Below, one piece after another: positions 8,012-15,914 of a DNA stretch of 42,212 bases (positions within the stretch are counted from its first letter, which is position 1; every line of letters begins with the position of its first letter). The stretch lies in NCBI GenBank assembly GCA_023415595.1, contig JAEZJW010000159.1, forward strand, positions 1 to 42,212, given 5' to 3'. This stretch comes from Bacillota bacterium (GTDB lineage: Bacteria > Bacillota > Clostridia > Lachnospirales > Lachnospiraceae). The translations under genes were made by a program, and so were the position numbers. The notes under the pieces are model-generated. The model was not told the origin of the DNA, did not search any database, and saw nothing but the letters and a program-made list of their open reading frames with translations.

Positions 8012-8554
8012 ATGGGTACTGTTTTTGTTGCTGGCATATATGGGGTAGGGAAAAGCACTTTATGCAATAGCCTATCAAATGTGCTAAGTATTCCATATTT
8101 TTCAGCGAGTGATTTAATAAGTTCTGTCAATGGGGAAAAATATGGAGCAGATAAAAAGGTGGCAAATAAATATAATAACCAAGATATTCTTTATCACGAA
8201 GTGAAGAAACAATTACAAATAAGTTCAAGGATTATTTTAGCCGGACACTTTTGTATTTTTAATAGCGAAAATAGAGTTGATTGCTTACCAGATAGTATTT
8301 ATAGCAAATTAAATATTGAATCTATTCTGTTGCTGGAAGCTGATATAAATAAAGTAATAGGAAATTTGAATAAACGAGATAAGATAAATTATGATTATGA
8401 TCAGCTTGCAGTATTAGCACAGGAAGAAAGAAATTCAGCATATAGAGTTGCCGAGAAAATTAAATGCAATCTTTTTGTACATAGAATGAACTTTAGTATT
8501 GAAGATATATATGCATGTATTCCATATATAGAGGATGGGAGGAATAATAAATGA
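8012..8554 (+). CDS. P-loop ATPase / small-molecule kinase-like protein
   Basis: This 180-residue protein begins with a Walker A motif, GIYGVGKST, only a few residues from the start. It then follows an adenylate-kinase or AAA_33-type fold: a central IILAGHFCIF strand, ESILLLEAD, and a basic NKRDK lid-like segment. The start at 8012 is chosen because AGGAGAAGG lies just upstream; an in-frame ATG at 7967 has no such site. The stop overlaps the next ATG (ATGA at 8551-8554), so it is translationally coupled to the PIN-GNAT protein. It may phosphorylate a nucleotide, RNA or small molecule as part of that system. The substrate is unknown. Confidence 0.75.
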   Translation: MGTVFVAGIYGVGKSTLCNSLSNVLSIPYFSASDLISSVNGEKYGADKKVANKYNNQDILYHEVKKQLQISSRIILAGHFCIFNSENRVDCLPDSIYSKLNIESILLLEADINKVIGNLNKRDKINYDYDQLAVLAQEERNSAYRVAEKIKCNLFVHRMNFSIEDIYACIPYIEDGRNNK

Positions 8555-10074
8555 GAGCTCTCCTGGATACAAATATTGTAATTCATCGTGAAAATAAACG
8601 CGTTTCTAATTACAGTATAGGACACTTATATCGTTGGCTTGATAAACTGAAATATGATAAAGTAATCCATCCATATTCAGTATTAGAAATAAAAAAATAT
8701 AGAGATCCAGAGACAAAAGAAGCCATTGCAGTTAAGTTGGAGTCTTATAATACCATTAAAACAATTAAGGAGCCGGACGATAATTTTCTAACACTTTTAG
8801 GAGTGCCTGAGAAATCAGAAAACGATAGAATTGATGACATTTTATTATATGAATTATATCTTGGACGAGTGGATATTTTTATTACCGAAGATAAGAAATT
8901 ACGCGATAAAGCTGGTATTCTGGGGCTAGGTGCAAAGGTATTTTCAATTAATGCTTTTATTAGTAAAGTAACATGTGAGAATCCCACACTTGTAGAATAT
9001 AAAATGCTAGCTGTAGAAAAAACCTATTTTGGGAATGTTAATATTGCTGACGGATTCTTTAATAGTTTCCGGAAAGCATATGAGGGGTTTGATAGCTGGT
9101 TTTTAAAAAAATGTGATGAGGAAGCATATATATGTAAAAATGATGAAGGGCAGATACTAGGATTCCTTTATTTAAAAACAGAGGGGCTAGAAGAGAATTA
9201 CTCAGATATATATCCACCTTTTATCCCAAAACGTCGCTTAAAAGTAGGTACATTTAAGGTTGAATCAACTGGATTTCGACTCGGGGAGCGTTTTGTTAAG
9301 ATTATTTTTGACAATGCTCTACAGAGGAATGTTGATGAGATATATGTAACTTTATTTACTGATCGTGAGGAGTTAATGGCTCTTGATGATTTATTGCAAC
9401 GTTGGGGGTTTATTCATTATGGTATTAAAAGGAATAATGATAGAGATGAGCAGGTACTTGTTAAAAATATGAAAGCATATTTGCCTGATATTTCTGTACG
9501 AAAAAACTTTCCTAATATATTGTTCGACTGTAATAAATATATACTGCCTATTTATCCGCAATATCATACAACATTACTTCCTGACTCGAAGCTAAATAAT
9601 GAGGATAAAATAAATTTCTTGGGTCGGGAACCACATCGGTATGCTTTACAAAAGGTCTATATATCGTGGGCTCAGGGAAATGGTGTTAAAACGGGAGATC
9701 TGATATTATTTTATCGAACGGGAGATCCAGGTAGTAATAAGAAATACAGTTCAGTCGTATCTACAATTGCATTAGTTGATGAGATTATATGCAATATACA
9801 GTCTGAAGAAGAACTATTGCAAATATGCCAAAATAGAAGTGTATTCTCTGCTGAAGAATTAGTAGCTTTTTGGACTGAACATCGGTATAATTTGAAGGTA
9901 TTAAAATTTATATTTGTGAAAAGTTTGACTAAGAGATTAACGTTGGGATATTTATGGGAACATGGTATTGTTTCTTTTCCGGGAGGACCTCGATCTTTTA
10001 TGAAATTAACCAATGACCAGTTCAATGAAATTATAAGTGACTCCCAAACGGAGATCAAATACATAGATTGTTGA
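8551..10074 (+). CDS. Three-domain protein: PIN nuclease, GNAT acetyltransferase, PUA/EVE-like domain
   Basis: Residues 1-135 form a PIN-type ribonuclease domain: LLDTN with Asp6, an acidic Glu46, the DRIDD cluster at 92-96 and ITEDKKL with Asp114. Residues about 145-320 look like a GNAT fold, with GFLYLKTEG, a VES strand followed by GFRLGERFV in the acetyl-CoA-binding place, and a WGF motif. Residues about 325-500 resemble an EVE/PUA-like domain (GDLILFYRTGD, VVSTIALVDEI), a fold that often reads modified nucleotides. The gene overlaps the kinase before it by 4 nt and the ASCH gene after it by 7 nt. A toxin or defence effector that cuts or acetylates RNA or tRNA is a reasonable inference. 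The exact reaction is unknown. Confidence 0.75.
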   Translation: MRALLDTNIVIHRENKRVSNYSIGHLYRWLDKLKYDKVIHPYSVLEIKKYRDPETKEAIAVKLESYNTIKTIKEPDDNFLTLLGVPEKSENDRIDDILLYELYLGRVDIFITEDKKLRDKAGILGLGAKVFSINAFISKVTCENPTLVEYKMLAVEKTYFGNVNIADGFFNSFRKAYEGFDSWFLKKCDEEAYICKNDEGQILGFLYLKTEGLEENYSDIYPPFIPKRRLKVGTFKVESTGFRLGERFVKIIFDNALQRNVDEIYVTLFTDREELMALDDLLQRWGFIHYGIKRNNDRDEQVLVKNMKAYLPDISVRKNFPNILFDCNKYILPIYPQYHTTLLPDSKLNNEDKINFLGREPHRYALQKVYISWAQGNGVKTGDLILFYRTGDPGSNKKYSSVVSTIALVDEIICNIQSEEELLQICQNRSVFSAEELVAFWTEHRYNLKVLKFIFVKSLTKRLTLGYLWEHGIVSFPGGPRSFMKLTNDQFNEIISDSQTEIKYIDC

Positions 10075-10463
10075 GGAAATTTAAATTGGGAGCTATTCTA
10101 TTATCTATTAAGCCGGAATTTGTTAATAAAATATTAGAGGGAATAAAAAAGTATGAATTTAGAAAACGACCTGCTAAATCTGATGTAAATTTAATTTATA
10201 TTTATAGTACATATCCGGTGATGAAGATCATGGGAACCGTTGAAGTTGAGAGCATAATGCATGCCGCCCCATCCACCCTGTGGGAACAAACAAAAGCAGA
10301 AGCAGGCATTAGCCGCAAGAGGTATAGAGAATATTTTAAAGGATGTAAGGTGGCATATGCTTATAAATTAGGTAAAGTTTCTATGTTTGATATACCGAAA
10401 GACTTAATGGATTATAATATAACTTTGGCACCGCAATCCTTTATTTATATTAATATTGATTAA
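10068..10463 (+). CDS. ASCH-domain protein
   Basis: This 131-residue protein carries the ASCH signature early: LLSIKPEFVNKILEGIKKYE followed by FRKR. A strand and loop IYSTYPVMKIMGTVEVE comes next. ASCH belongs to the PUA-like folds and usually binds RNA or hydrolyses modified nucleosides. The start is TTG at 10068 (or 10071), overlapping the end of the PIN-GNAT gene, so translation is probably coupled. It could act as the reader or antidote partner of the preceding protein. A domain of the related PUA/EVE class also ends the upstream protein, so the operon encodes two such domains. Confidence 0.8.
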   Translation: MLRKFKLGAILLSIKPEFVNKILEGIKKYEFRKRPAKSDVNLIYIYSTYPVMKIMGTVEVESIMHAAPSTLWEQTKAEAGISRKRYREYFKGCKVAYAYKLGKVSMFDIPKDLMDYNITLAPQSFIYINID

Positions 10464-10498
10464 TATGAAATGCAATCATTAGCTTAGGAGTAATTATT

Positions 10499-11315
10499 AT
10501 GAGATGTATTTTTTGTGGAGAAGAATCCTCTAGTTCAAAAAGTGTAGAACATATTATTCCTGAATCACTTGGGGGTAAAAGCCACATTCTTAAGCAAGGT
10601 ATTGTTTGCGAAAAATGTAACAATTATTTTGCTAGAGAAATAGAAAACCCTTTTCAAGAGCATAGTGCTATAAAAGCTTTGTGCTTCGATGAGGGATTGA
10701 TAAGTAAAAAAGGGATAATTACACCAATAAAAGCTGTATTAAATCAGAAATATGAGGTCAGATTGTGGAAAGATACTAAAGGACCATTTGCTGGACATCT
10801 AGATTTGGAGCCAGATGCTTTTCAATCAATAAAGTCTAGTGAGAAGGACATTATTACCTTCCCAATTTGCTACGATAACACAAATTTTACGTTAGGGGGC
10901 AATTCTATCACGCTTTATTGGGAAAGTAGCAATAGAAAGTTTTGCGTATCGTATTATTGAAAGCTCTACGCCAGAAATGCTAGATAGTTTCGTAGATGAT
11001 GAGAGTTTTGTTTCCCTGAAAAATCATGTTCGTCGAGGAATCAATAATATTTGGCCGTGTAGTGTCAGGCGGATTTATGATGCAAAGAAACGCTGGGCAG
11101 ATACCATTACAGGTGAGTCATATCAGGTCATGAATGAATTTGACTTTTTATTAACAGATGAACTCGAGTGTTATTTTATATTGGCCTTATTTGGGATGGA
11201 GTATACAATTAACGTGGTAGGTCCCTCAATCGAAGGATATGAGAAATGGTTGAAAGATCATAATTATGAGAGTCCGTTATATTATGGTCGAAAATCTCCC
11301 GGACATTATTTGTAG
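10499..11315 (+). pseudogene. HNH endonuclease gene split by a frameshift
   Basis: The N-terminal part (10499-10960) has CIFCGEE, the HNH core SVEHIIPESLGG and CEKCNNYF, giving a CxxC...CxxC zinc site. It stops at 10958-10960. The other frame is open across the junction and reads AYRIIESSTPEMLDSF before the internal ATG at 10977, continuing to 11315. A single-base change near 10935-10945, next to an AAAGTTTT run, would restore one protein of about 270 residues. The ribosome binding site is TTAGGAG before the ATG at 10499. Either the gene is recently inactivated or this is a sequencing error. It is the last gene before module 3. Confidence 0.7.
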
Positions 11316-11528
11316 GGGTTCTTTAAAGTAAAAGTCTATATTACTTTTATTTCATGAATCTCTTATGAAAAGTTTGGCTTTTAAAGAATTTTCAAGGATG
11401 ATATTTCTAATGAATATTAAGCTTAGAACCTTGGAACAAAGTTGGAGAAAATTATGTATAGCGGTTTCAAAGAATTAGAATTGTATAAGACATTTATAAA
11501 TATATAGTTAATGATAATTCTAAATACT
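11316..11528. other. Gene-free AT-rich stretch
   Basis: I see no supportable gene, tRNA or terminator here; only very short open frames of about 20 codons without convincing context. Together with module 3 and the SEC-C leader it makes up the gap of about 730 nt at the right end of the island. Confidence 0.4.
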
Positions 11529-11745
11529 TATGTGATATCTTGTTATATAAATTTGCTTATAAATTTGCGTATAAACTAAATATAAGCAATGAATTTTTGT
11601 GATAAATCATTAATAACAAATTCTTAAAACCCAGTAAATAAGCCTATTCCAGCATATAAGCAAATAGCCCACTACGCCATTGCAGTGAGCTATCTACTAA
11701 AAAGGGGAGGATAAGTATTTAACTTCTCATTTGTGATCATAATTG
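11529..11745 (+). repeat. Recurring boundary module, copy 3
   Basis: Here the GTGATATCT plus TTTGCTTATAAA/TTTGCGTATAAA direct repeats (11529-11576) come before the hairpin. The hairpin (11664-11693) has ATAGC and CACT stem parts around a loop containing CGCCATTG. AAAAAGGGGAGG follows at 11699-11710, and a second variant core, TTGTGATCATAATT, lies at 11731-11744. It marks the right end of the island, just before core-type sequence begins. Confidence 0.5.
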
Positions 11746-11764
11746 GAGGGGGAGTCCAATTATG
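11738..11764. promoter_or_regulatory. Perfect 10-bp inverted repeat at the island edge
   Basis: CATAATTGGA (11738-11747) and TCCAATTATG (11755-11764) flank GGGGGAG. There is no T-run, so a protein-binding or recombination site is as likely as a terminator. Confidence 0.4.
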
Positions 11765-11889
11765 AAAGAGCATACGCATTTACATCCCTACACCGTAACT
11801 TCTTTGTTGCGTATCAGGATATTACTAGTATGATACAGTATTTCTCATATTATACATTAATCAAATGCTTTGGAAAAAATAATTTTTAG

Positions 11890-11918
11890 TTGGAAAAATG
11901 TAAAGAATAAGGTATACT
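11890..11918 (+). promoter_or_regulatory. Promoter of the SEC-C gene
   Basis: TTGGAA (11890-11895), a 17-nt spacer and TATACT (11913-11918). Confidence 0.55.
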
Positions 11919-11924
11919 ATTCAC

Positions 11925-12048
11925 GGTGGGCGAAAGCCTGAAACGCGGGAGGATACATAACATGTGGAGAGACCCGCATTTATGACAGCGATAGAGTTGC
12001 ACGCGCTGTGCATGGAACAGAGACACTGTATGAGGAAGGATGAATCAG
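11925..12048 (+). other. Structured leader with three short hairpins
   Basis: The leader can form GGGC-GAAA-GCC(T) near 11927-11938, GCGGG/CCCGC near 11945-11978, and TGCAC/GTGCA near 12000-12014. I recognise no known riboswitch consensus in it. Its position right after the promoter suggests an RNA-level role or mere 5' stabilisation. Confidence 0.3.
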
Positions 12049-12555
12049 ATGAGTCTTTTAAAAGATTGGAGAGATTATGCATACGGGCAGGATACGAATA
12101 ATCGTGCCGGCCAGATGTTCTGGGCTAATTACTTTAATATTGAGAAGGAGATCTATATTAAGCTCCTTTCCGACCCGGATAAGATTTGGGAAGGTACCGT
12201 TGCGGAGCTGGCGAAGGAATTTGATACGGAGCTTAGTGCATTTGTCGGATTCCTGGATGGAATCAATGATAGCCTGGTAACACCGAATCCGATTGAGGAG
12301 ATGGATGAAAACACGAAGGTAAGACTTCAGTATGATAAAGAAAAGCTTTATTATAACATGGTAGCTGCTAAGGCGGATTGGCTTTATGAGCTGGAGCAGT
12401 GGGATAGCCTGTTGAGTTCTGAACGTAGGAAGGAATTATTTAAGGAACAGAAAAACTCCGGTACTGTTGTAAAGGGCAAGAAGGTCGGAAGAAATGATCC
12501 CTGTCCTTGCGGCAGCGGTAAGAAATATAAGAAATGCTGCGGAGTAAATGAATAG
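12049..12555 (+). CDS. SEC-C motif protein
   Basis: The 168-residue protein ends in a textbook SEC-C zinc motif, GRNDPCPCGSGKKYKKCCG, as found at the C terminus of SecA and in many small accessory proteins. The rest is helical and acidic, with no membrane segment. The ATG at 12049 is preferred because GAGGAAGG then lies about 9 nt upstream; the in-frame ATG at 12040 would sit on top of that site. It has its own promoter and a convergent terminator-like hairpin downstream. A role in binding nucleic acid or the translation/secretion apparatus is inference. Confidence 0.8.
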   Translation: MSLLKDWRDYAYGQDTNNRAGQMFWANYFNIEKEIYIKLLSDPDKIWEGTVAELAKEFDTELSAFVGFLDGINDSLVTPNPIEEMDENTKVRLQYDKEKLYYNMVAAKADWLYELEQWDSLLSSERRKELFKEQKNSGTVVKGKKVGRNDPCPCGSGKKYKKCCGVNE

Positions 12556-12571
12556 AAAAAATACTAAAATA

Positions 12572-12603
12572 AATAGCGCGGGATAAATCATCTCGCGCTA
12601 TTA
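12572..12603. terminator. Hairpin between convergent genes
   Basis: AATAGCGCG (12572-12580) pairs with CGCGCTATT (12594-12602) between the SEC-C gene and the XRE gene. The T-run is weak. Confidence 0.5.
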
Positions 12604-12666
12604 TTGTAACTACAAGCAGTGATAAACATCACTAACATAAAAAGGAGGGCACCGCCCGTTATGTAG

Positions 12667-13005
12667 TTAGAGATTTTTCTGCTTATACAGCAGATATTTG
12701 ATATAGTTCGTGATCTCAGCGGTGCCTTCCGGCGTCAGCTGCTGGTACAGATCGAAGAATTCAACAATATCCTTATCCAATACCTCGCCACCTACAGGAA
12801 GATAGGCATCGGTGACTCCAAGCAGATAATCACAGGAGACATCAAAATATTTGGAGAGAGCAATCAGCTTATCAAAGGATGGTTCATTTCTCTGAGATTC
12901 ATAATTCGAAATGGCAGTTGGTTTCAAGCCTAAGATATCTGCTAATTCACCCTGCGTCAACTTGTTCTTCTGCCTGAGCTGTTTTAGACGGACATTAAAA
13001 TTCAT
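12667..13005 (-). CDS. XRE-family transcriptional regulator
   Basis: This 112-residue protein has an N-terminal Cro/CI helix-turn-helix: RLKQLRQKNKLTQGELADIL then KPTAISNYESQRNEPSF. A short helical C-terminal part follows, probably for dimerisation. The start is the ATG at 13005-13003 behind AGGAGG. A longer in-frame reading to 13080 is excluded because it would run through a perfect promoter at 13049-13077. A palindrome between the predicted transcription start and the ribosome site suggests autorepression. It is divergent from the sensor kinase gene and might control it. Confidence 0.88.
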   Translation of the reverse strand: MNFNVRLKQLRQKNKLTQGELADILGLKPTAISNYESQRNEPSFDKLIALSKYFDVSCDYLLGVTDAYLPVGGEVLDKDIVEFFDLYQQLTPEGTAEITNYIKYLLYKQKNL

Positions 13006-13017
13006 AGGACCTCCTAG

Positions 13018-13032
13018 TTTACGATTCGTGAA
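13018..13032. promoter_or_regulatory. Candidate XRE operator
   Basis: TTTACGATTCGTGAA is a near palindrome, TTnACGA-n-TCGTnAA. It lies just downstream of the predicted start of the XRE transcript and upstream of its ribosome site, the usual place for an autorepressor. Confidence 0.45.
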
Positions 13033-13048
13033 TATTATGTTTTCCACC

Positions 13049-13077
13049 ATTATATTTGAAGAAAAACCCATTGTCAA
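13049..13077 (-). promoter_or_regulatory. Perfect consensus promoter of the XRE gene
   Basis: On the minus strand: TTGACA (13077-13072), a 17-nt spacer and TATAAT (13054-13049). All 12 consensus positions match. Confidence 0.85.
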
Positions 13078-13134
13078 CACAGAACAGCAAATAAATGACG
13101 AATTAACAATTTTTATTTGGTTTAGTGAAATCTA

Positions 13135-13163
13135 TTGACATTTGCTAAGTTCGCAAATAAGAT
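13135..13163 (+). promoter_or_regulatory. Promoter of the sensor kinase operon
   Basis: TTGACA (13135-13140), a 17-nt spacer and TAAGAT (13158-13163). The spacer holds an inverted repeat, TTTGC/GCAAA, that could bind a regulator. Confidence 0.5.
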
Positions 13164-13181
13164 AACTATTATAAGGAAATA

Positions 13182-14759
13182 ATGGAAATGTGTAGAGTAA
13201 GGGGAATTGTGATGCGACATGATATGAAGCTGTATCAAAATAAATGTCAGCTTATTAAGGAGAACAGCCAGGAGCTGATGATTTTCTTCGATGAATCGGG
13301 AATGATTACAGACTGTAATCATTCAACCTCCGAAGTCTTGGGTTATGGTAATGATCTCGCCGGAATCTCTGTATGTGATATCTTTAAGAAATCCTTCAGG
13401 AATGAAGAAGGCAAGCTCGTAATTCAGCCTAAGTTTATGGAAGGGCTTGCTGAGACCTTTGCATACCGCAAGAATCAGACCTGCTTTGCTGTACAGCTTA
13501 AGATCATGACGATATCCTCCGGCAAGACCTTTGTAGGCTTATGCCTGGCTTCGGATATCTCCGAGAAGAAGAGGATCCTTCATGATTTCCGACATGTAAA
13601 GCATGAGTTAAAGTCTGCGAAGCAATATAAAAACGAATTTGTTGCCAATATCACTCATGAACTCAAAACACCGGTTAACGGGATCAAAGGGCTGACAGAG
13701 AATCTTCTGGAGACAGAGCTTACTCCCAAGCAGCTGGAAACTCTGAATATCATTCATCGCTGCTGTGACAACATGAATACCCTGATCAATAATCTGCTGG
13801 ATTTTACGAAGATCGGCAGCAAGAAGCTTGTTTTAGAAAAGCGGGAATTTCATTTCCGTAAATTTATAAATGACATCATAAGCTTTAACATATTACGTAT
13901 CAACGAAAAGGGACTGAAGCTGATAGTTAATATCTCGGATGACGTTCCTGAAAGTGTCATAGGGGATGAGTGTCGGCTCGCCCAGGTGCTGAACAATCTG
14001 TTTTCCAATGCGATCAAATTCACGGCAGTAGGGCAGATTGCCCTGGAAGTGGTGAAAACCTCCCAGACGGAAGACGAGGTAGAACTGTTCTTTATGGTCA
14101 TGGATACTGGTATCGGTATCAGCCTGGAGGAGAGGGACAAGCTATTTCAGAGCTTCTCACAGGTTGACAGCTCCATTACGAGAAGATTCGGAGGTACCGG
14201 ACTGGGACTTTCCATCTGCAGTATGCTTGTAAAGGCGATGCAGGGTAATATTACGGTTGATAGCGAGAAAAACAAAGGGAGTACCTTCTCTTTCACGGTG
14301 AGGCTCGGCATTGCGGAGAAAATTGTCCCTGATTCAGAACAGGAAACCGAGTATTGGAGCCTGAACCGGTATGAGATCTCTGAAGACGGTAAACAGTCTT
14401 GGGAATCAAAGCAGGATTTCCTGAGCCATTTACTGGAAGAAGCAAATATATCAATGATGCATGATGTTACAAAGGCACAGTCAGCTGAATTAGGAGAGAA
14501 TGGCACTATCAACAGAAGGGAGCAAGATATCCAGTCGTCGGTTGAGAAGCTGATGCTGTGCTTTGATATGGGGAATTGGTCAAAAGCAGAAGAAATTGCT
14601 TATATCCTGAAGAAGCTGATTCCTGAAGAGTATACTGATTTAAAGAACAAAGCTCTGCAATTATTATTGTCAATCCGCAAGGAGGAGCAGGAACGCTCAG
14701 TACAGGAGCTGAACGAGCTGATAAATATGTTAAAGGAGGTGACGGCATGGAGAATCTAA
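13182..14759 (+). CDS. Soluble PAS-domain sensor histidine kinase
   Basis: There is no transmembrane segment, so this kinase is cytoplasmic. A PAS-like domain covers about 28-130. The HisKA H-box NITHELKTP contains His159, and the ATPase domain has the N-box with Asn276, DTGIGIS with Asp308 and GGTGLGLS near 337. The C-terminal 130 residues include a helical stretch (about 450-520) that resembles an Hpt module but has Tyr474 where the phosphorylatable His would be. The start may be 13182 or 13212; both have purine-rich sites, and AAGGGG 7 nt before 13212 is slightly better. It overlaps the HD-GYP regulator by 13 nt, so the two form a cognate pair. The signal is unknown. Confidence 0.9.
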   Translation: MEMCRVRGIVMRHDMKLYQNKCQLIKENSQELMIFFDESGMITDCNHSTSEVLGYGNDLAGISVCDIFKKSFRNEEGKLVIQPKFMEGLAETFAYRKNQTCFAVQLKIMTISSGKTFVGLCLASDISEKKRILHDFRHVKHELKSAKQYKNEFVANITHELKTPVNGIKGLTENLLETELTPKQLETLNIIHRCCDNMNTLINNLLDFTKIGSKKLVLEKREFHFRKFINDIISFNILRINEKGLKLIVNISDDVPESVIGDECRLAQVLNNLFSNAIKFTAVGQIALEVVKTSQTEDEVELFFMVMDTGIGISLEERDKLFQSFSQVDSSITRRFGGTGLGLSICSMLVKAMQGNITVDSEKNKGSTFSFTVRLGIAEKIVPDSEQETEYWSLNRYEISEDGKQSWESKQDFLSHLLEEANISMMHDVTKAQSAELGENGTINRREQDIQSSVEKLMLCFDMGNWSKAEEIAYILKKLIPEEYTDLKNKALQLLLSIRKEEQERSVQELNELINMLKEVTAWRI

Positions 14760-15832
14760 CCTATGCTGTACCAAATATCCTAATCGTGGATGATATTAAC
14801 GCGAACCTGGTGGTTCTTACGGAAATGATCCGGAATGCGGGCTATATCGCCCGCCCGGTAACCAGTGCGAAACAGGCCATGAATGCGATTGAGATGCTGT
14901 CACCCCATTTGATTCTGTTGGATGTCTCCATGCCGGAAATTGACGGATTTGAATTCTGTGCAATGTTAAAAAGGAATGTAACTACCCGCGACATCCCAAC
15001 TATTTTCATCTCTGCTCTGAATTCCACGGAGGATAAAATCAAGGGCTTTAAGCTCGGAGCTGTAGATTATATCGCAAAGCCTTTCGAAGTGGAAGAGGTA
15101 ACCTTAAGGATTAACACCCATCTGAAGATATACAGAATGCAGCAGGAGCTGGAGCTGTATAATAAGAAACTGTATAAGATTATTAATGATCAGATCCGCA
15201 AAATATATGAGGAACAGAGAATCATTCTTCATGCAATAAGTAATCTCTCGATCAAGAAAAGTAGCATTAATGACGGACATCTGGAACGGATCGGGAAGAA
15301 CAGCAGGCTGCTCGCATTGGGCATGCAATTGAGTCCTAAGTATAAGGATATCATAAGCAACAGCTTTATCGACTCCATTGAGCAGGCAGCATCGCTCCAC
15401 GATATCGGAAAGATTGGAATTTCAGATTTCGTATTATCGAAGGAGTCAAGTGAACTGACACCGGAAGAATATGCGGTCATGAAGACCCATACGTTGATCG
15501 GTGGTAACACCCTGAAGGAAATCTACTCCTATGACCACAATGAATTTATTAAGATGGCAATAGAAATAGCAACGTATCATCATGAGAACTGGGATGGTAC
15601 CGGATATCCGGAAGGACTTAAGGATACGGAGATACCCCTCTCGGCTAGGATTGTTGCAATTATTGATGCCTATGATACGGTCAGGTTCGGAGAGTTCAAG
15701 GATTATCCGGATCCGCAGAAGGAGGCGGTCGAGTTCATATCAGATAAATCCGGTATCTATTTTGACCCGGATATTGTTAATATTTTTATGAAGATACATA
15801 ACCAGCTTAGAACCAAAGAGGAACAGAACTGA
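14747..15832 (+). CDS. Response regulator with HD-GYP output domain
   Basis: The receiver domain (1-125) has Asp15/Asp16, the phosphoacceptor Asp59 (LLDVSMPEIDGF) and Lys111 (KPF). After a coiled linker, the HD-GYP domain shows HD at 218-219 (HDIGKIG), HHE at 278-280 and GTGYPEG at 285-290. It should therefore hydrolyse cyclic-di-GMP when phosphorylated by the kinase encoded just upstream. The ribosome site AAAGGAGGTGA lies inside the end of the kinase gene, which implies translational coupling. The metal-binding residues I can see are in place. Confidence 0.92.
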   Translation: MENLTYAVPNILIVDDINANLVVLTEMIRNAGYIARPVTSAKQAMNAIEMLSPHLILLDVSMPEIDGFEFCAMLKRNVTTRDIPTIFISALNSTEDKIKGFKLGAVDYIAKPFEVEEVTLRINTHLKIYRMQQELELYNKKLYKIINDQIRKIYEEQRIILHAISNLSIKKSSINDGHLERIGKNSRLLALGMQLSPKYKDIISNSFIDSIEQAASLHDIGKIGISDFVLSKESSELTPEEYAVMKTHTLIGGNTLKEIYSYDHNEFIKMAIEIATYHHENWDGTGYPEGLKDTEIPLSARIVAIIDAYDTVRFGEFKDYPDPQKEAVEFISDKSGIYFDPDIVNIFMKIHNQLRTKEEQN

Positions 15833-15914
15833 TTCTTATGCGTATGAACGATACGAATATGAAGACAATAATAGCATCGGTTAAGAATGACTAAAGCATA
15901 AACGGGGTAAATAC

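Noticed and set aside
9711..10064. Minus-strand 117-codon frame inside the PIN-GNAT gene
   Set aside because: It is antisense to a clearly coding region with recognisable domains and has no ribosome site or family resemblance.
11410..11478. 22-codon frame in the gap after the HNH gene
   Set aside because: It is too short, with only a weak AAGGATG site and no supporting context.
11925..12048. c-di-GMP riboswitch in the SEC-C leader
   Set aside because: A GNRA-capped hairpin is present, but the rest of the conserved riboswitch core could not be matched.
13006..13080. N-terminal extension of the XRE regulator
   Set aside because: The extra codons cover a perfect TTGACA-17-TATAAT promoter and the candidate operator; AGGAGG lies directly before the ATG at 13005.
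13970..14167. Plus-strand frame inside the histidine kinase gene
   Set aside because: It overlaps the conserved ATPase domain in another frame, and its reading is not protein-like.
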